From CAIYUC01 sp963682005 (GTDB lineage: Bacteria; Bacteroidota; Bacteroidia; Bacteroidales; FEN-979), in NCBI GenBank assembly GCA_963682005.1, contig OY820914.1:992001-1056000 (forward strand): a DNA stretch of 64,000 nt, read 5' to 3'. The first letter of the stretch is position 1; every line of letters begins with the position of its first letter. The translations under genes were made by a program, and so were the position numbers. Below the pieces are notes generated by a model. That model did no database searches and had not been told where the DNA came from. It saw only the letters and a list, made by a program, of their open reading frames with translations. Shown here in pieces: positions 50,818 through 59,807 of this stretch.

Positions 50818-51459
50818 TTATTTTTTGGGCGCAGTCTTTAGCATACCTAATTCAACCGGAGAAGCATCCACGACAACATAGCTTGCAATGTTGCAGATGG
50901 CCATTTCGTCGATTATACTTACGATATCCTTGTATTTTGCCTTATCATCCGCTTTGATCAGGACGATCGGTCCTTTCCTGTCCTCTCTTTTCAAACGTTT
51001 GATTTCGTTCTCTGCTGTTGTATCTGCGACAAGAATTTTTCCGGTGACACGCTTATCACGGTATTCAGTGATCTTGGTAAACAGGTCCCTGTTCTTGGCA
51101 AGCAGGACTTTCCGGATACCATCTTTGCTGAAATCTGTTTTTACCAATACAGGCATAGGTGGTTTTTTCGGATCAGCAACTCCCATATAATAATAGACGG
51201 CATGACCTTCGGTCAGAAGGATGTTGAGTGTCCTGAATTCGGGGATCTTTGTCTGATCCTTGGGCTTTTCATCCTTATTCTTCTCCGGCATGGTGATCGT
51301 CATTACCTTGGGTTTGCTGAAAGCAGTCGTGAGCATGAAAAAGGTGATCAGGAGACACATAAGGTCAACCATCGGCGTCATGTCGATCCGGGTCGAGTGC
51401 TTTTTGGGTCTTCGCTTCCCGCCTTTTTTCCCTGATTCTTCTTGAATTATTTCAGCCAT
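50818..51459 (-). CDS. exbD: ExbD/TolR-family proton-channel subunit (second)
   Basis: 213 residues. The N-terminus STRIDMTPMVDLMCLLITFFML is the ExbD/TolR membrane helix with the functional Asp in PMVDL. The periplasmic domain is longer than in E. coli ExbD (about 140 residues), normal for Bacteroidota paired ExbD proteins, and ends SYVVVDASPVELGMLKTAPK. The N-terminal EESGKKGGKRRPKKHST is strongly basic and cytoplasmic. It lies between the first exbD (41-base gap) and tonB. Confidence 0.95.
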   Translation of the reverse strand: MAEIIQEESGKKGGKRRPKKHSTRIDMTPMVDLMCLLITFFMLTTAFSKPKVMTITMPEKNKDEKPKDQTKIPEFRTLNILLTEGHAVYYYMGVADPKKPPMPVLVKTDFSKDGIRKVLLAKNRDLFTKITEYRDKRVTGKILVADTTAENEIKRLKREDRKGPIVLIKADDKAKYKDIVSIIDEMAICNIASYVVVDASPVELGMLKTAPKK

Positions 51460-51500
51460 TTCTGTTTTGTTTAAATCGTGTTAAAAACCTGTTACGTCCT

Positions 51501-52148
51501 TTATTTCGCTGTTTCAGGAGGAACATCCTTCAGGGTGACTTCCTGTTTTTCGAGGTTCGTAATGAGGTTGAACTTATTCACTTTATTTTCCTGCAGCAGA
51601 TCGATGACTTTCTTGACGATTGAATAATCAGCATCGCCGTCGCCCTTTATGGCAACTTCTGCATTCGGGTTCTTCAGACGGGCTGTATAGATCCAATATT
51701 TGAACTCGTTGTTGGTTGAATCCATCGGCATCCCTACCTGGAGTTTTTCCCTTATCTTGGAATCCGGGGCATCGATCCAGGCTTTAAGGTCTTTGATCGG
51801 CATTCCAAAGGCTGCAAGGCGGCTGAACATATCAATCTCTTTCGGAGTGAACTGGAGGTGGTATTTTTCACCCATTTCCTTCAGAATGTCAGCCCTGACA
51901 TGCATGGTTGAGTCTTTTCCGTTATCAATATTGAAAAAAACTTTTCCATCCTTCGATATAATGATCGTCATAAGATCCTTATCCGGTGCCTGTTTTTCCG
52001 AAACTGACTGCGGACTGTCGATCTGGGCGGCTTCCTGCGGCCTGAACGAGGTTGTCAGCATGAAGAACGTCAGAAGCAGTGAAAATAAGTCCACCATAGG
52101 CGTCATGTCTATGTGTGGCGTTCTTACGGTTGCTTTAATTTTAGGCAT
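51501..52148 (-). CDS. exbD: ExbD/TolR-family proton-channel subunit (first)
   Basis: 215 residues. Membrane helix near residues 15-35 (PHIDMTPMVDLFSLLLTFFM), with the essential Asp in PMVDL, then a periplasmic domain that ends with DYSIVKKVIDLLQENKVNKF and LVTNLEKQEVTLKDVP-like text. It is a paralogue of the following exbD; together with ExbB they form the proton-driven motor for TonB. It starts 70 bases downstream of exbB. Confidence 0.95.
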   Translation of the reverse strand: MPKIKATVRTPHIDMTPMVDLFSLLLTFFMLTTSFRPQEAAQIDSPQSVSEKQAPDKDLMTIIISKDGKVFFNIDNGKDSTMHVRADILKEMGEKYHLQFTPKEIDMFSRLAAFGMPIKDLKAWIDAPDSKIREKLQVGMPMDSTNNEFKYWIYTARLKNPNAEVAIKGDGDADYSIVKKVIDLLQENKVNKFNLITNLEKQEVTLKDVPPETAK

Positions 52149-52218
52149 GGAACTCTATATTATAATGATGAATAACTGGATAAAAATATACCGTATTCAA
52201 CCTTCTGTCAGCCAATAA

Positions 52219-53043
52219 TTACTTGGTTTTGGCAGCAAAGGACTGAACAAGGCTGAATCCTGCCTCATCAATTTTATAAGTAAATGTATCGATCTGCGTA
52301 GAATAAAAATTGTAAGCAACAATCGCAAGCAATGAACCACCGATACCAAAAGCCGTGTTGATAAGGGCCTCGGAAATACCGGTTGCAAGTGCAAGAGCAT
52401 CGGGTGCACCTGCCTGTGCAAGAGCGGCGAAAGCCCTGATCATCCCGAGAACCGTTCCCATAAGACCGATCAACACGGAGATGGAAGCGATGGTGGAGAG
52501 AATGACAAGGTTTCTCGACAACATGGGCAGTTCGAGTGCTGTTGCTTCTTCGAATTCTTTCTGTAAAGCAAGGATTTTCTGATCTTTTTCCAGTGTCGTA
52601 TCGTTCTGGAGAGCCTTGTAACGGAGAAGACCTGCTTTCATAACATTGGCGAGGGATCCTCTTTGTTTGTCACATGCGGCAATGGCCTCATCGATTTTGT
52701 TGTCATTCAGGTATTCCTGAAGGGTCTTTACAAAAACATTGATCCTGCCTTTTCCTTTTGCCCTGGTGATCGTAATCCCTCTTTCAATGGTGAAGGTGAA
52801 CATGACCAGAACCACCGTCATCAGCAGAGGAACGATCCATCCCCCTTTGTAGATCATGGCGAGGTAGTTCCCCGGCATTGGATGACCGGCCGGATTGCCG
52901 CCTTCAAAGTTGATGGGATTTCCCATAACATAGAGAAAAATCAGAAGCGAAATGATGAATGCCACAACAATGGAACCCAACGTAAACACTGATCTTAAAG
53001 CGTCACCCAAGGATTGGCCGCCTTTGTTATTTTTCTTGCTCAT
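52219..53043 (-). CDS. exbB: ExbB/TolQ/MotA-family proton-channel protein
   Basis: 274 residues. It has four membrane segments: one near the N-terminus (SIVVAFIISLLIFLYVMG), one at about 68-88 (GGWIVPLLMTVVLVMFTFTI), and the conserved pair late in the protein (ISVLIGLMGTVLGMIRAFAA; EALINTAFGIGGSLLAIVAY). The GLMGTVLGMI and A.GIGGSL.AI motifs are the MotA/TolQ/ExbB signature. It is preceded by a 160-base AT-rich gap with a TAAATTTG box, so it may have a promoter besides that of the upstream pstS-like gene. Confidence 0.95.
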   Translation of the reverse strand: MSKKNNKGGQSLGDALRSVFTLGSIVVAFIISLLIFLYVMGNPINFEGGNPAGHPMPGNYLAMIYKGGWIVPLLMTVVLVMFTFTIERGITITRAKGKGRINVFVKTLQEYLNDNKIDEAIAACDKQRGSLANVMKAGLLRYKALQNDTTLEKDQKILALQKEFEEATALELPMLSRNLVILSTIASISVLIGLMGTVLGMIRAFAALAQAGAPDALALATGISEALINTAFGIGGSLLAIVAYNFYSTQIDTFTYKIDEAGFSLVQSFAAKTK

Positions 53044-53104
53044 CTCTGATAGTTTTTTAAAATAAATAATTTTTTGAATTGATTGATTTCTTTTATTTAA
53101 CGGG

Positions 53105-53112
53105 CAAATTTA
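53105..53112 (-). promoter_or_regulatory. Possible internal promoter box (TAAATTTG) before exbB
   Basis: Matches TAnnTTTG on the minus strand, 61 bases upstream of the exbB start. No good -33 element was seen. Confidence 0.35.
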
Positions 53113-53205
53113 TAAAATATTTCCAATAATTAATTCTGATCTATAATTTAAAAGATTTCTATTTAACAAAGCCTACGCCGCATCCCTTACAAATAGCAAA
53201 ACATT

Positions 53206-54897
53206 CTAATGTTTAACCTTCGGTCCCAGGACTTTGATAATTTCCTTTGCCTTATCATTATTAGGCTCTATGGCAAGAACTTTCTGGCAGTAACCCAGCG
53301 ATTTCTGTCCATCATCATTGTTCTTCGTTTGGTTGAACTGGACGAGGTAATAAAAAGCCAGGTAAGAATAGGCCTCGATCAGGTCCTTGCTGTTCTTGAC
53401 CGAATCGACCATCGCTTTTGTAATGAAGACCTCAAAAACCGGTCTTGCAAGCCCGAGTTTTGTTTCAGGGTCGAGGTTTACAAGGGCCCGTGCCCTCCAC
53501 ATGTAGGCCGGAAGGAAATCAGGCTGCATCGTATTGGTTACGGCAAGCGTTGTGTCGACCTTACCCCATTGCTGAAGGTTGTAATAAACCTTCCCGAGAT
53601 TATAATAATCTGCGGCATTCGCCTCTTTGATCTGGATCTTTTTCTGGTATATGACCAAGGCTTTGTCATATTTCTTCAACCTGTTGTAAGACATGGCCGC
53701 TTCTGAAAGCAACTCAGGTTTGGTCGTATCCATCGCATATCCTTTCAGAAGATTTTCAGCGGCAAGCGAGTCCTGCTTGTTTTTTGACAAAGATCTTCCA
53801 AAGTAGATATAATCCATTGCCCTGATTTTATCAGGTTTTGCAGTACCGATGAATTTCCTCATATAATAAAGGCTCCTGTCATACTGACCTGTTTCAAAAT
53901 ACGAATAGCCGAGTGCCCGGCTCAGGTCAGCATTCGATGAATCGACTTTCATGACATCCTTGATCTGAACGATGGCTTCCTTATAATCCTCCAGTTCGAG
54001 CAGTGTATTGATATACTGAATAATGGCCGTGATATTCCCGGCTGAAAGCCTGACGAAGATCTGGAAATATTTTTTGGCTTCGTCATTTCTCCCGGCTTTT
54101 GACAGCAAAAACCCGAGCTCACGGTAAGCTGCAGCGAAGGAAGAATCGATCTTGATCACCTCATAATAGTAGTTGAGCGCATCTTTATAATTCCGTGCGC
54201 GCATCCATAGTTGTCCGACCCTCAGCTTTGCCATCGGAGATTCGGGATTCAGCCGTTGTGCCCTGTTATAATTGGCAATCGCATTCGACCCGTCGTTCAG
54301 GAGAAAGATATAGGCATCCCCTTTCACGATATAGAGGTCATAATTCTTCGGATCCAGTTTCTCGGCATTTCTCAGCCAACCGAAAACTTTTGCTGTGTCA
54401 TTCTGCATAGCCTTTATGTAACCGCCTGCCATCCGGATATAAACGACCGCCTGTTTGTCCACCGGGATGGTGCTGGTTTTGTTCGTTTTTGAAGGCAGAA
54501 GTGACATGGCTTTTGAATAATACTGCTGGGCATCGGGCAGGTTCTTTTTCATCAGGGCGATCTCTCCGAGCCCGACATAGTTCAACGGGTTCATTGGTTC
54601 TGCCTGGACACCTTTCTGAAAGATCACTGCAGCGGAATCTGACATCTCGCGAAATGAGATCGTGGCTGTATCGGAAAAGTATTTCTGAATGTAATTGTCC
54701 CCGTAATAATAATAAATTATTCCGTTTGCGGGATCTTTGATCAGCAAGGCTTTATAAGCGGTAGATGCATCAAGGAACCGTTCTCCCCTTGTCAGCCTCA
54801 TAGCGTTCTGGATTTCCTGGGCTTGTAACGACTGAAGCACCGACATGGAGATAAACAGCAGGGTAATAAGGATCGTTTTCTTTTGAATGATTGACAT
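53206..54897 (-). CDS. Secreted/periplasmic TPR protein of the Ton operon
   Basis: 563 residues. Signal peptide at 1-27 (TILITLLFISMSVLQSLQAQ). The rest is a run of TPR units, for example PMNPLNYVGLGEIALMKKNL, NPESPMAKLRVGQLWMRARN, KIDSSFAAAYRELGFLLSKA and SNADLSRALGYSYFETGQYD, ending with SLGYCQKVLAIEPNNDKAKE. A TPR protein at this place, between a PstS-like lipoprotein and exbB, is a recurrent Bacteroidota arrangement; its exact role is not established. A periplasmic scaffold for the Ton machinery is inferred. It lies 18 bases downstream of the pstS-like gene. Confidence 0.85.
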   Translation of the reverse strand: MSIIQKKTILITLLFISMSVLQSLQAQEIQNAMRLTRGERFLDASTAYKALLIKDPANGIIYYYYGDNYIQKYFSDTATISFREMSDSAAVIFQKGVQAEPMNPLNYVGLGEIALMKKNLPDAQQYYSKAMSLLPSKTNKTSTIPVDKQAVVYIRMAGGYIKAMQNDTAKVFGWLRNAEKLDPKNYDLYIVKGDAYIFLLNDGSNAIANYNRAQRLNPESPMAKLRVGQLWMRARNYKDALNYYYEVIKIDSSFAAAYRELGFLLSKAGRNDEAKKYFQIFVRLSAGNITAIIQYINTLLELEDYKEAIVQIKDVMKVDSSNADLSRALGYSYFETGQYDRSLYYMRKFIGTAKPDKIRAMDYIYFGRSLSKNKQDSLAAENLLKGYAMDTTKPELLSEAAMSYNRLKKYDKALVIYQKKIQIKEANAADYYNLGKVYYNLQQWGKVDTTLAVTNTMQPDFLPAYMWRARALVNLDPETKLGLARPVFEVFITKAMVDSVKNSKDLIEAYSYLAFYYLVQFNQTKNNDDGQKSLGYCQKVLAIEPNNDKAKEIIKVLGPKVKH

Positions 54898-54915
54898 ATA
54901 TGTTTCTCCTGGCTT

Positions 54916-55878
54916 TTAATGTTTGATTTCAACTAAGCGAACCGGCATGGTGGCAGGAACTAGGCCTGCGTGCAATAATATGAGCTGACCCTGTGGGCCT
55001 GCAATGAAGGAGTTGAATCCGTAAGCTAACCCCGTATAGCTTTGCCTGTTGATGCAATAAACTTCGCGGGTAAAGGGGTAAAAACCTTCTGCGACATATG
55101 CCTGGTAAGGCTGGTAAAATGTTGCATCCGGGTTGACATTTCCCGGACTGCTGATGCCGATCACCTTTACCCTTTTCAAAAAATGGACGGTCACTGTATC
55201 TTCCCGGTCACTGATCCAGTTTACACTGATCACGCCAATGGCATTTTTATTCTTTTCGACAAAATTGATCACTTCCTGGTTGTTTTCAACGGCGAAACAG
55301 GTTGCAGGCAGTGAAGCCAGGTTGAATTTTTCACGGAAATAACGGGGATTGGCAGATTTGTAATTATCAAAAACGACTTTCAGGTCGCCAAACTTTGATT
55401 TGGGATTGATCTGTTTCCAGCCGGTGATCTTTCCGGCGAAGATATCAGCAATTTGCTCATAATACAGGCTTGAATCGGGGTTATCATTATTCCCGATGAA
55501 TGCGACGGCATCATATGCAATTTTAAGTGTCCGCGGAATGCTTTGAACCGCGTTGAGCCGATCCTCCTCGGCTTTGGTAAGCTTGCGGTTGGTGATGATC
55601 AGGGGAACCGAATCCTTCAGGAACAGATTCATGATGTCTGCTTCGGTACCAAACACAGGATTGATCTTTGCGTCAGGATAAAGTGACTGAAATGTATATA
55701 TCTCCGCCTCCGCAAGAAGCTTGTAGGAATCATCAACTCCTATTGTTACCGTTCCGTATGTAGGGGTATCAATAGATTTTGAACTCCTGCCTCTCCCGCA
55801 TCCCGCAAGTGATCCCATGACCAGCAGGGCGACGAACAGCAATAGCGGAATATGTCTTGATTTGGCAATCATACACAA
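54916..55878 (-). CDS. PstS-like substrate-binding lipoprotein
   Basis: 320 residues. A signal peptide with a lipobox (VMGSLAGC, Cys near 27) indicates lipidation. An ATG two codons downstream (MIAKSRH) is an alternative start. The fold matches phosphate-binding PstS-like proteins: TVTIGVDDSYKLLAEAEIY, then FLKDSVPLIITNRKLTKAEE (the segment that replaces the usual SR...E), DAVAFIGNNDNPDSSL, IADIFAGKITGWKQINPKS and a closing GPQGQLILLHAGLVPA. No pstCAB genes are near, so it is probably not part of a phosphate importer. In Bacteroidota such proteins recur with ExbBD-TonB, and their ligand is unclear. It is the first gene of the operon, with a good promoter upstream. Confidence 0.85.
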   Translation of the reverse strand: MCMIAKSRHIPLLLFVALLVMGSLAGCGRGRSSKSIDTPTYGTVTIGVDDSYKLLAEAEIYTFQSLYPDAKINPVFGTEADIMNLFLKDSVPLIITNRKLTKAEEDRLNAVQSIPRTLKIAYDAVAFIGNNDNPDSSLYYEQIADIFAGKITGWKQINPKSKFGDLKVVFDNYKSANPRYFREKFNLASLPATCFAVENNQEVINFVEKNKNAIGVISVNWISDREDTVTVHFLKRVKVIGISSPGNVNPDATFYQPYQAYVAEGFYPFTREVYCINRQSYTGLAYGFNSFIAGPQGQLILLHAGLVPATMPVRLVEIKH

Positions 55879-55918
55879 TGCAATCTTGGCAAAATCAGGC
55901 CTTTTAAAAAAAGGACTA

Positions 55919-55951
55919 CAAAAGTATAAAATTAATAGATGCTGTTGTCAA
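55919..55951 (-). promoter_or_regulatory. Promoter of the pstS-like/TPR/exbBD/tonB operon
   Basis: On the minus strand TTG (55951-55949), 22 bases, then TACTTTTG (55926-55919), fitting the Bacteroidota -33/-7 consensus. The leader to the ATG would be about 35 nt. Confidence 0.55.
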
Positions 55952-56025
55952 TTATTTAACAAGTAAATCATTTCAGTTAACAGTGAATAATGTACAGCTA
56001 ACAATGAAAAATTAAGAATTCTATT

Positions 56026-56064
56026 CTCCGACCTCTGACCTCTGACATCCGACTTCTGACCTCA
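56026..56064. repeat. CTCTGAC/CTCCGAC heptad repeat at the FISUMP gene end
   Basis: Heptads CTCCGAC, CTCTGAC, CTCTGAC, ATCCGAC, TTCTGAC, then CTCACTC. On the minus strand the first TGA supplies the stop of the FISUMP protein. Same word family and orientation as 12815-12866; inverted at 57489-57535. Confidence 0.8.
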
Positions 56065-57423
56065 CTCTTTGATGCAGCGCACCGGGTATCCTGCTGCCCT
56101 GGAATCGTCAGTCACTGTAGCATCATTGGAGGTGCTTATCCATAGAAGGTAGGCATTGATCCCGTTTACGGTTGAAGACCAGTAACCGGTTGCAGTGCCA
56201 ATCATGTACAAAGCCCCGTCAGGGAAATCCCGGTAGCCCGGCATGGTGAATTTCAACATTGAAGCGAAGGCTCCTGCGGCATTGTTACTGCTCCAGGTTA
56301 GTCTTTCATTTTCCAGTTCTGTGCTGGTCGGTATCCTGTATCCTGAAGGGCACGGATTGTTGATCCCCGAAACGCCCTGCCACAGGCTGTTGTTCTGCGG
56401 CACCCGCCAGTCAAAAGGAGAGGATAGCGTTCTGATGAAAAGATTGTTTGCCGGTGTATTGGAGGAAGAAGTCGTGGTGGTCGTTCCATATTGAGCTGCA
56501 CCGGCAGTTGCACCCGTATAGTTGATACACTGATGGCCGTCAGCCAGCCGGCCCCACTGGTATAACGAACCGTATGCCAGGTAGTCAGTCACACTTTGTG
56601 CCGCACGGCTTGCCCCGAGGTTCCTGTCAAGCCACCTTTTACCGGTGACAGGACTGATCACCTCCTGGTAATAATAAGTGATCCCGCAGCTTTGCTTTGA
56701 AATGAGCGGCAAATTTGGATTGATCCAGCCTTTGGCGCTTCCGCAGTATACCATCAGTGCCTGCTGATCGGTATTATAGACCATAAGTCCTTCAGCAGGA
56801 GAGGAAATGGCATACTGCTGTACCGTGGTCATTCTCGGGGGGAGGAACCCCCTGGATGTGCTTTTCACATCAAGCAGTGAGGAATTATCTGGCGTAGTTG
56901 TCCCGATACCGATCCGGGTACCGTCTTCATAAAGCTGTGCATCTGCGATCCATCCGGATCCGTTGTTCCGCAGCGTCTGGCCGGATGTTCCGGCAGGGAG
57001 GCCGTTTCCGGCGTTCTTTGCATAAAGTGAATAGGGTACGGAGATCAGTTGTGTTGTTCCCATGGTTATGAATTCTTCGCCACCTGAAACATCTGTTTCC
57101 GTTTTCAGAAAGTAGGTGTTGGCCCCCCAGTTGATCCCCTGAAATGAGCCGGAAAGAACTGTTCCGGTCCCGATTCCGAGGGTAACCGTCCCCAGTTGAG
57201 TTGTGACTTGCTGATGACGCTCACTGAACACAACAGGTCCCGTCGTGCCTCCCTGCAGAATGCTCAGCCGGAAGCTGACCAGTTGCTCTCTCAAAGGAGT
57301 TCCGTTGTTGTCACGCACAATTGTCTGGAAATTTACGGCTTCCGGAGCCTGGCTGAACAGCGAACCAAAGGTTCCTGCCAGCAAAATGGTCATGATGATG
57401 ATCCTTCTCATAGTTTGTAGCAT
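56062..57423 (-). CDS. Secreted FISUMP-domain protein
   Basis: 453 residues. Signal peptide at about 1-25 (IIIMTILLAGTFGSLFSQ). The N-terminal half (APEAVNFQTIVRDNNGTPLR ... GPVVFSERHQQVTTQLG) is the domain often found at the start of Bacteroidota tail-fibre-like proteins, followed by a short repeat-like linker (GIGTTTPDNSSLLDVKSTSR). The C-terminal 200 residues are a FISUMP domain (GKRWLDRNLGASRAAQSV ... YQWGRLADGHQC ... NPCPSGYRIPTSTELE ... GYWSSTVNG ... GYPVRCIKE). The same domain ends the 1799-residue protein at 7155. Surface display is inferred; there is no T9SS sorting domain. The stop codon TGA comes from the adjoining CTCTGAC repeat. An in-frame ATG five codons downstream is an alternative start. 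Confidence 0.8.
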   Translation of the reverse strand: MLQTMRRIIIMTILLAGTFGSLFSQAPEAVNFQTIVRDNNGTPLREQLVSFRLSILQGGTTGPVVFSERHQQVTTQLGTVTLGIGTGTVLSGSFQGINWGANTYFLKTETDVSGGEEFITMGTTQLISVPYSLYAKNAGNGLPAGTSGQTLRNNGSGWIADAQLYEDGTRIGIGTTTPDNSSLLDVKSTSRGFLPPRMTTVQQYAISSPAEGLMVYNTDQQALMVYCGSAKGWINPNLPLISKQSCGITYYYQEVISPVTGKRWLDRNLGASRAAQSVTDYLAYGSLYQWGRLADGHQCINYTGATAGAAQYGTTTTTSSSNTPANNLFIRTLSSPFDWRVPQNNSLWQGVSGINNPCPSGYRIPTSTELENERLTWSSNNAAGAFASMLKFTMPGYRDFPDGALYMIGTATGYWSSTVNGINAYLLWISTSNDATVTDDSRAAGYPVRCIKE

Positions 57424-57488
57424 AACAAGAAGGGATAAATATAAGGCAAAAAATCAAATGTTATGGAAAAAAATCAGAAAGATGGAGA

Positions 57489-57605
57489 TCAGAGGTCAGA
57501 GGTCGGAGGTCGGAGGTTCAGAGGTCGGAGGTCAGAGTATGGAGAATAGAGGAGAGAGGAGAGAGGATAGAACCCTTCATTCTTCATTCTTCATTATAAA
57601 CTGTT
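57489..57605. repeat. Heptad and octamer repeat block
   Basis: GGTCAGA/GGTCGGA heptads (57489-57536; inverse of the family at 56026), GGAGAATAGAGGAGAGAGG words (57537-57570), then TCTTCATTCTTCAT words (57574-57597). No gene. Confidence 0.75.
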
Positions 57606-57610
57606 CACTG

Positions 57611-57802
57611 CTAGTCCTCCTCCCGCCTCTTATAAATGTACCGTGTAAGCCTCCAGGCGCCGTAAAGAAAGAGGAATGCTGCAAAAATGACACGGATCTG
57701 CATGGTGAGGGATGCAAATCGAGGACTGGCGAGCAGGTAAACACCCAGAAGGATAAATAGAATGGAAACGGTAATTCCCAGTATTTTTGAGAATTTTGCC
57801 AT
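57611..57802 (-). CDS. Small two-helix membrane protein
   Basis: 63 residues from the ATG at 57802 (MAKFSKILGITVSILFILLG). An upstream in-frame start would overlap the preceding gene, so it is rejected. Two hydrophobic helices (about 6-25 and 33-52) are separated by a short loop (SPRFASLTMQIR) and followed by a basic tail (RYIYKRREED). It starts 12 bases after the stop of the 109-residue gene, so the two are probably co-transcribed. Unknown family. Confidence 0.55.
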   Translation of the reverse strand: MAKFSKILGITVSILFILLGVYLLASPRFASLTMQIRVIFAAFLFLYGAWRLTRYIYKRREED

Positions 57803-57813
57803 GGTGGCTGTCT

Positions 57814-58143
57814 TCACAAAGTTACCTGCCAGTAGGGGATTTCGGTATCGGCGGACCATTGGTTCCAGAATGCGGGGGATACTTCCCTGCCATCTTTCCG
57901 TTTCAGTTTATGGCCATATACAGCGATCACCGGGTTGAAAAGAATATTGGTCACCCCGAGGATCCATGTATCGAGCGCCGCTCCTTCCTTCGATTTTTCC
58001 TTTTCCATTTTCACTTCAAAGTTATTGACCTCAAGGATATCCTTCAGGAAACGGGCCCGTTCCTCCGACAAACCGGTTTCAACGACCGTGCAGCGGATGC
58101 CTTCAATTTCGGATACTGTATGTTTGCCTTTATTCAGTGCCAT
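57814..58143 (-). CDS. Conserved unknown small protein
   Basis: 109 residues, soluble, no signal peptide. It begins MALNKGKHTVSEIEGIRCTV, with ETGLSEERARFLKDILEVN, and near the end GVTNILFNPVIAVYGHKLKR and PAFWNQWSADTEIPYWQ. I recall comparable short proteins in other Bacteroidota but not a function. It is paired with the small membrane protein downstream. Upstream lies a GCGTCTT/GCTAAG repeat block and the end of the nuo operon. Confidence 0.65.
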   Translation of the reverse strand: MALNKGKHTVSEIEGIRCTVVETGLSEERARFLKDILEVNNFEVKMEKEKSKEGAALDTWILGVTNILFNPVIAVYGHKLKRKDGREVSPAFWNQWSADTEIPYWQVTL

Positions 58144-58185
58144 AAGCCTTAGTGTTTTCTACTCTCAACAGGGGCTTCAGAGATT

Positions 58186-58262
58186 TTCTCACCGCTAAGG
58201 CGCTAAGACGCTAAAAAATATCTGCAACAAATCTTTTGCGTCTTCGCGTCTTTGCGGTTAAT
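58186..58262. repeat. ACCGCTAAGGCG ... CGTCTTTGCGGT inverted word repeat
   Basis: Left words GCTAAGGC, GCTAAGAC and GCTAAAAA; right words GCGTCTTC, GCGTCTTT and GCGGTTAA. ACCGC at left and GCGGT at right can pair. It lies between nuoN and the next unit. Confidence 0.7.
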
Positions 58263-58312
58263 TTAATCTTGTGCCCTTTTTATCAGAAGATTAAAATGTT
58301 GTAATCACTTCT

Positions 58313-59722
58313 TTAATATATTCCGTATGCCAGGTTCAGGATGAACTCATAAACCGGGTTCGCAAATCCGATAATAACGATGCCGGCAACGCAGATCAGC
58401 AGACCCAGCCGGCTATATCCGTCACTTTTGAAATGCTGGATCGGCTGGTCGCTTGTGTTCAGGAACATCGCTTTTACTACAAGCAGGTAATAATACAGTG
58501 AAATGATCGTGTTCAGTACGGCGATAAAAACAAGAATGTACAGACCTTTCTGGGCTCCAGCCATGAACAGGAAGAACTTTCCGAAGAACCCGGCAACCGG
58601 CGGAATTCCTGCCAGGGAAAACAATGCAAGCATCATGGTGAGGCTGAGCATCGGGTTTGTACGGTATAACCCATCATATTCGTCAATGTTCTCTTTGCCG
58701 GTCACGTTCGAAATGATCCCGGCCACACCGAATGCACCAAGATTGGAGAAAATATAGACGAGCACAAAATAGATGACAGTGGTCATCCCCAGCTGGCTCT
58801 GACCGATGAGACCAAGCAGGATGAAACCTGCCTGTGCGATCGATGAAAAAGCCAGGAATCGTTTGATGTTCTTCTGCCGTATTGCAAAAAGATTTCCAAT
58901 GGTCATGGTCAATACGGATGTGACGATAAGCACATCGCGCCAAAGCAATGCGATCTTGCTGAAAACCGTATAGAGGATGATCATCAGGATGAATACGGCT
59001 GCCCCTTTTGAAATAACAGAAAGATACGATGTTACATTGATCGGAGCGCCTTCATAAACATCCGCGATCCAAAGGTGGAACGGAACGATCGCAATTTTGA
59101 ATGCCATTCCCGCAAAGAAGAAAATAAATGCAAGAACCTGGAGTGGTGTAGCGCCGAAATTTGCCTGCACCTCTGCAAAATAGACTGATCCGGTGGTGCC
59201 ATAGATCATCGATATGCCATAAAGGAGGATACCCGATGAAAGTGCCGATGTGAAGATCAGCTTGACCCCGGCTTCTGCGGATTTTTCCTTGTACCGTTCC
59301 CAGGCTGCCAGCGTGGCAATGGGGATCGTGGCGAGTTCAAGTCCAAGATAGAACATCATAAAATCACCGGCAGAGATCATATAATCCATACCGATCAGGG
59401 TAGCCAGCAACAATAGGTAAAATTCACTGATCTTCTCCCTGTTTTCCTCTTTTTTCAGCCAGGATGCTGATTGAATGAAGATGATGAGCGTTCCGATATT
59501 GAGGATGTTCTTCATTGTGAGGATCAGTCCTGTAGTTGCATACATTCCTCCAAACATCACCCCTGTGGGACCGGGGATGAAACCCAGCACCGTGACAACT
59601 GCCATCAAGAGGATGGACGGAAAGATAATCGCATGTTTCCGGGCTTTCGGTAAAAAGATTTCGACAAGCAGGAGAATCACCGTGATGATAACCAGCAGTA
59701 ATTCATGTCTCATTACAAGCAT
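58313..59722 (-). CDS. nuoN: NADH-quinone oxidoreductase subunit N
   Basis: 469 residues with 13-14 membrane segments. It has the antiporter-like core of complex I: the conserved Glu in FYLGLELATIPIATLAAWER (helix 5), Lys in AGVKLIFTSALSSGILLYG, and the stretch AFKIAIVPFHLWIADVYEGAP typical of NuoN. Later FSLAGIPPVAGFFGKFFLF is the family hallmark. It is the last gene of the nuo operon and pumps protons or sodium during NADH oxidation. It starts 85 bases after nuoM; the gap contains a CCCCGC-GCAA-GCGGGG hairpin. The product's end (AYGIY) is of usual length for the family. Confidence 0.95.
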   Translation of the reverse strand: MLVMRHELLLVIITVILLLVEIFLPKARKHAIIFPSILLMAVVTVLGFIPGPTGVMFGGMYATTGLILTMKNILNIGTLIIFIQSASWLKKEENREKISEFYLLLLATLIGMDYMISAGDFMMFYLGLELATIPIATLAAWERYKEKSAEAGVKLIFTSALSSGILLYGISMIYGTTGSVYFAEVQANFGATPLQVLAFIFFFAGMAFKIAIVPFHLWIADVYEGAPINVTSYLSVISKGAAVFILMIILYTVFSKIALLWRDVLIVTSVLTMTIGNLFAIRQKNIKRFLAFSSIAQAGFILLGLIGQSQLGMTTVIYFVLVYIFSNLGAFGVAGIISNVTGKENIDEYDGLYRTNPMLSLTMMLALFSLAGIPPVAGFFGKFFLFMAGAQKGLYILVFIAVLNTIISLYYYLLVVKAMFLNTSDQPIQHFKSDGYSRLGLLICVAGIVIIGFANPVYEFILNLAYGIY

Positions 59723-59771
59723 TTGTCAAATATTTAAGTTTATTATTTATATTATCTGACCCCCAGGTCAT

Positions 59772-59787
59772 CCCCGCGCAAGCGGGG
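59772..59787. repeat. CCCCGC-GCAA-GCGGGG hairpin between nuoM and nuoN
   Basis: A perfect 6-bp stem with a GCAA loop, flanked by GGTC...GGTC words. A similar hairpin occurs at about 6478-6493. It lies inside the operon, so it may affect mRNA stability rather than end transcription. Confidence 0.6.
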
Positions 59788-59807
59788 ACCTTTGGTCATT
59801 AAATGTT

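Noticed and set aside
54916..55878. Phosphate importer (Pst) locus
   Set aside because: There are no pstC, pstA, pstB or phoU genes; the PstS-like lipoprotein heads the Ton operon instead.
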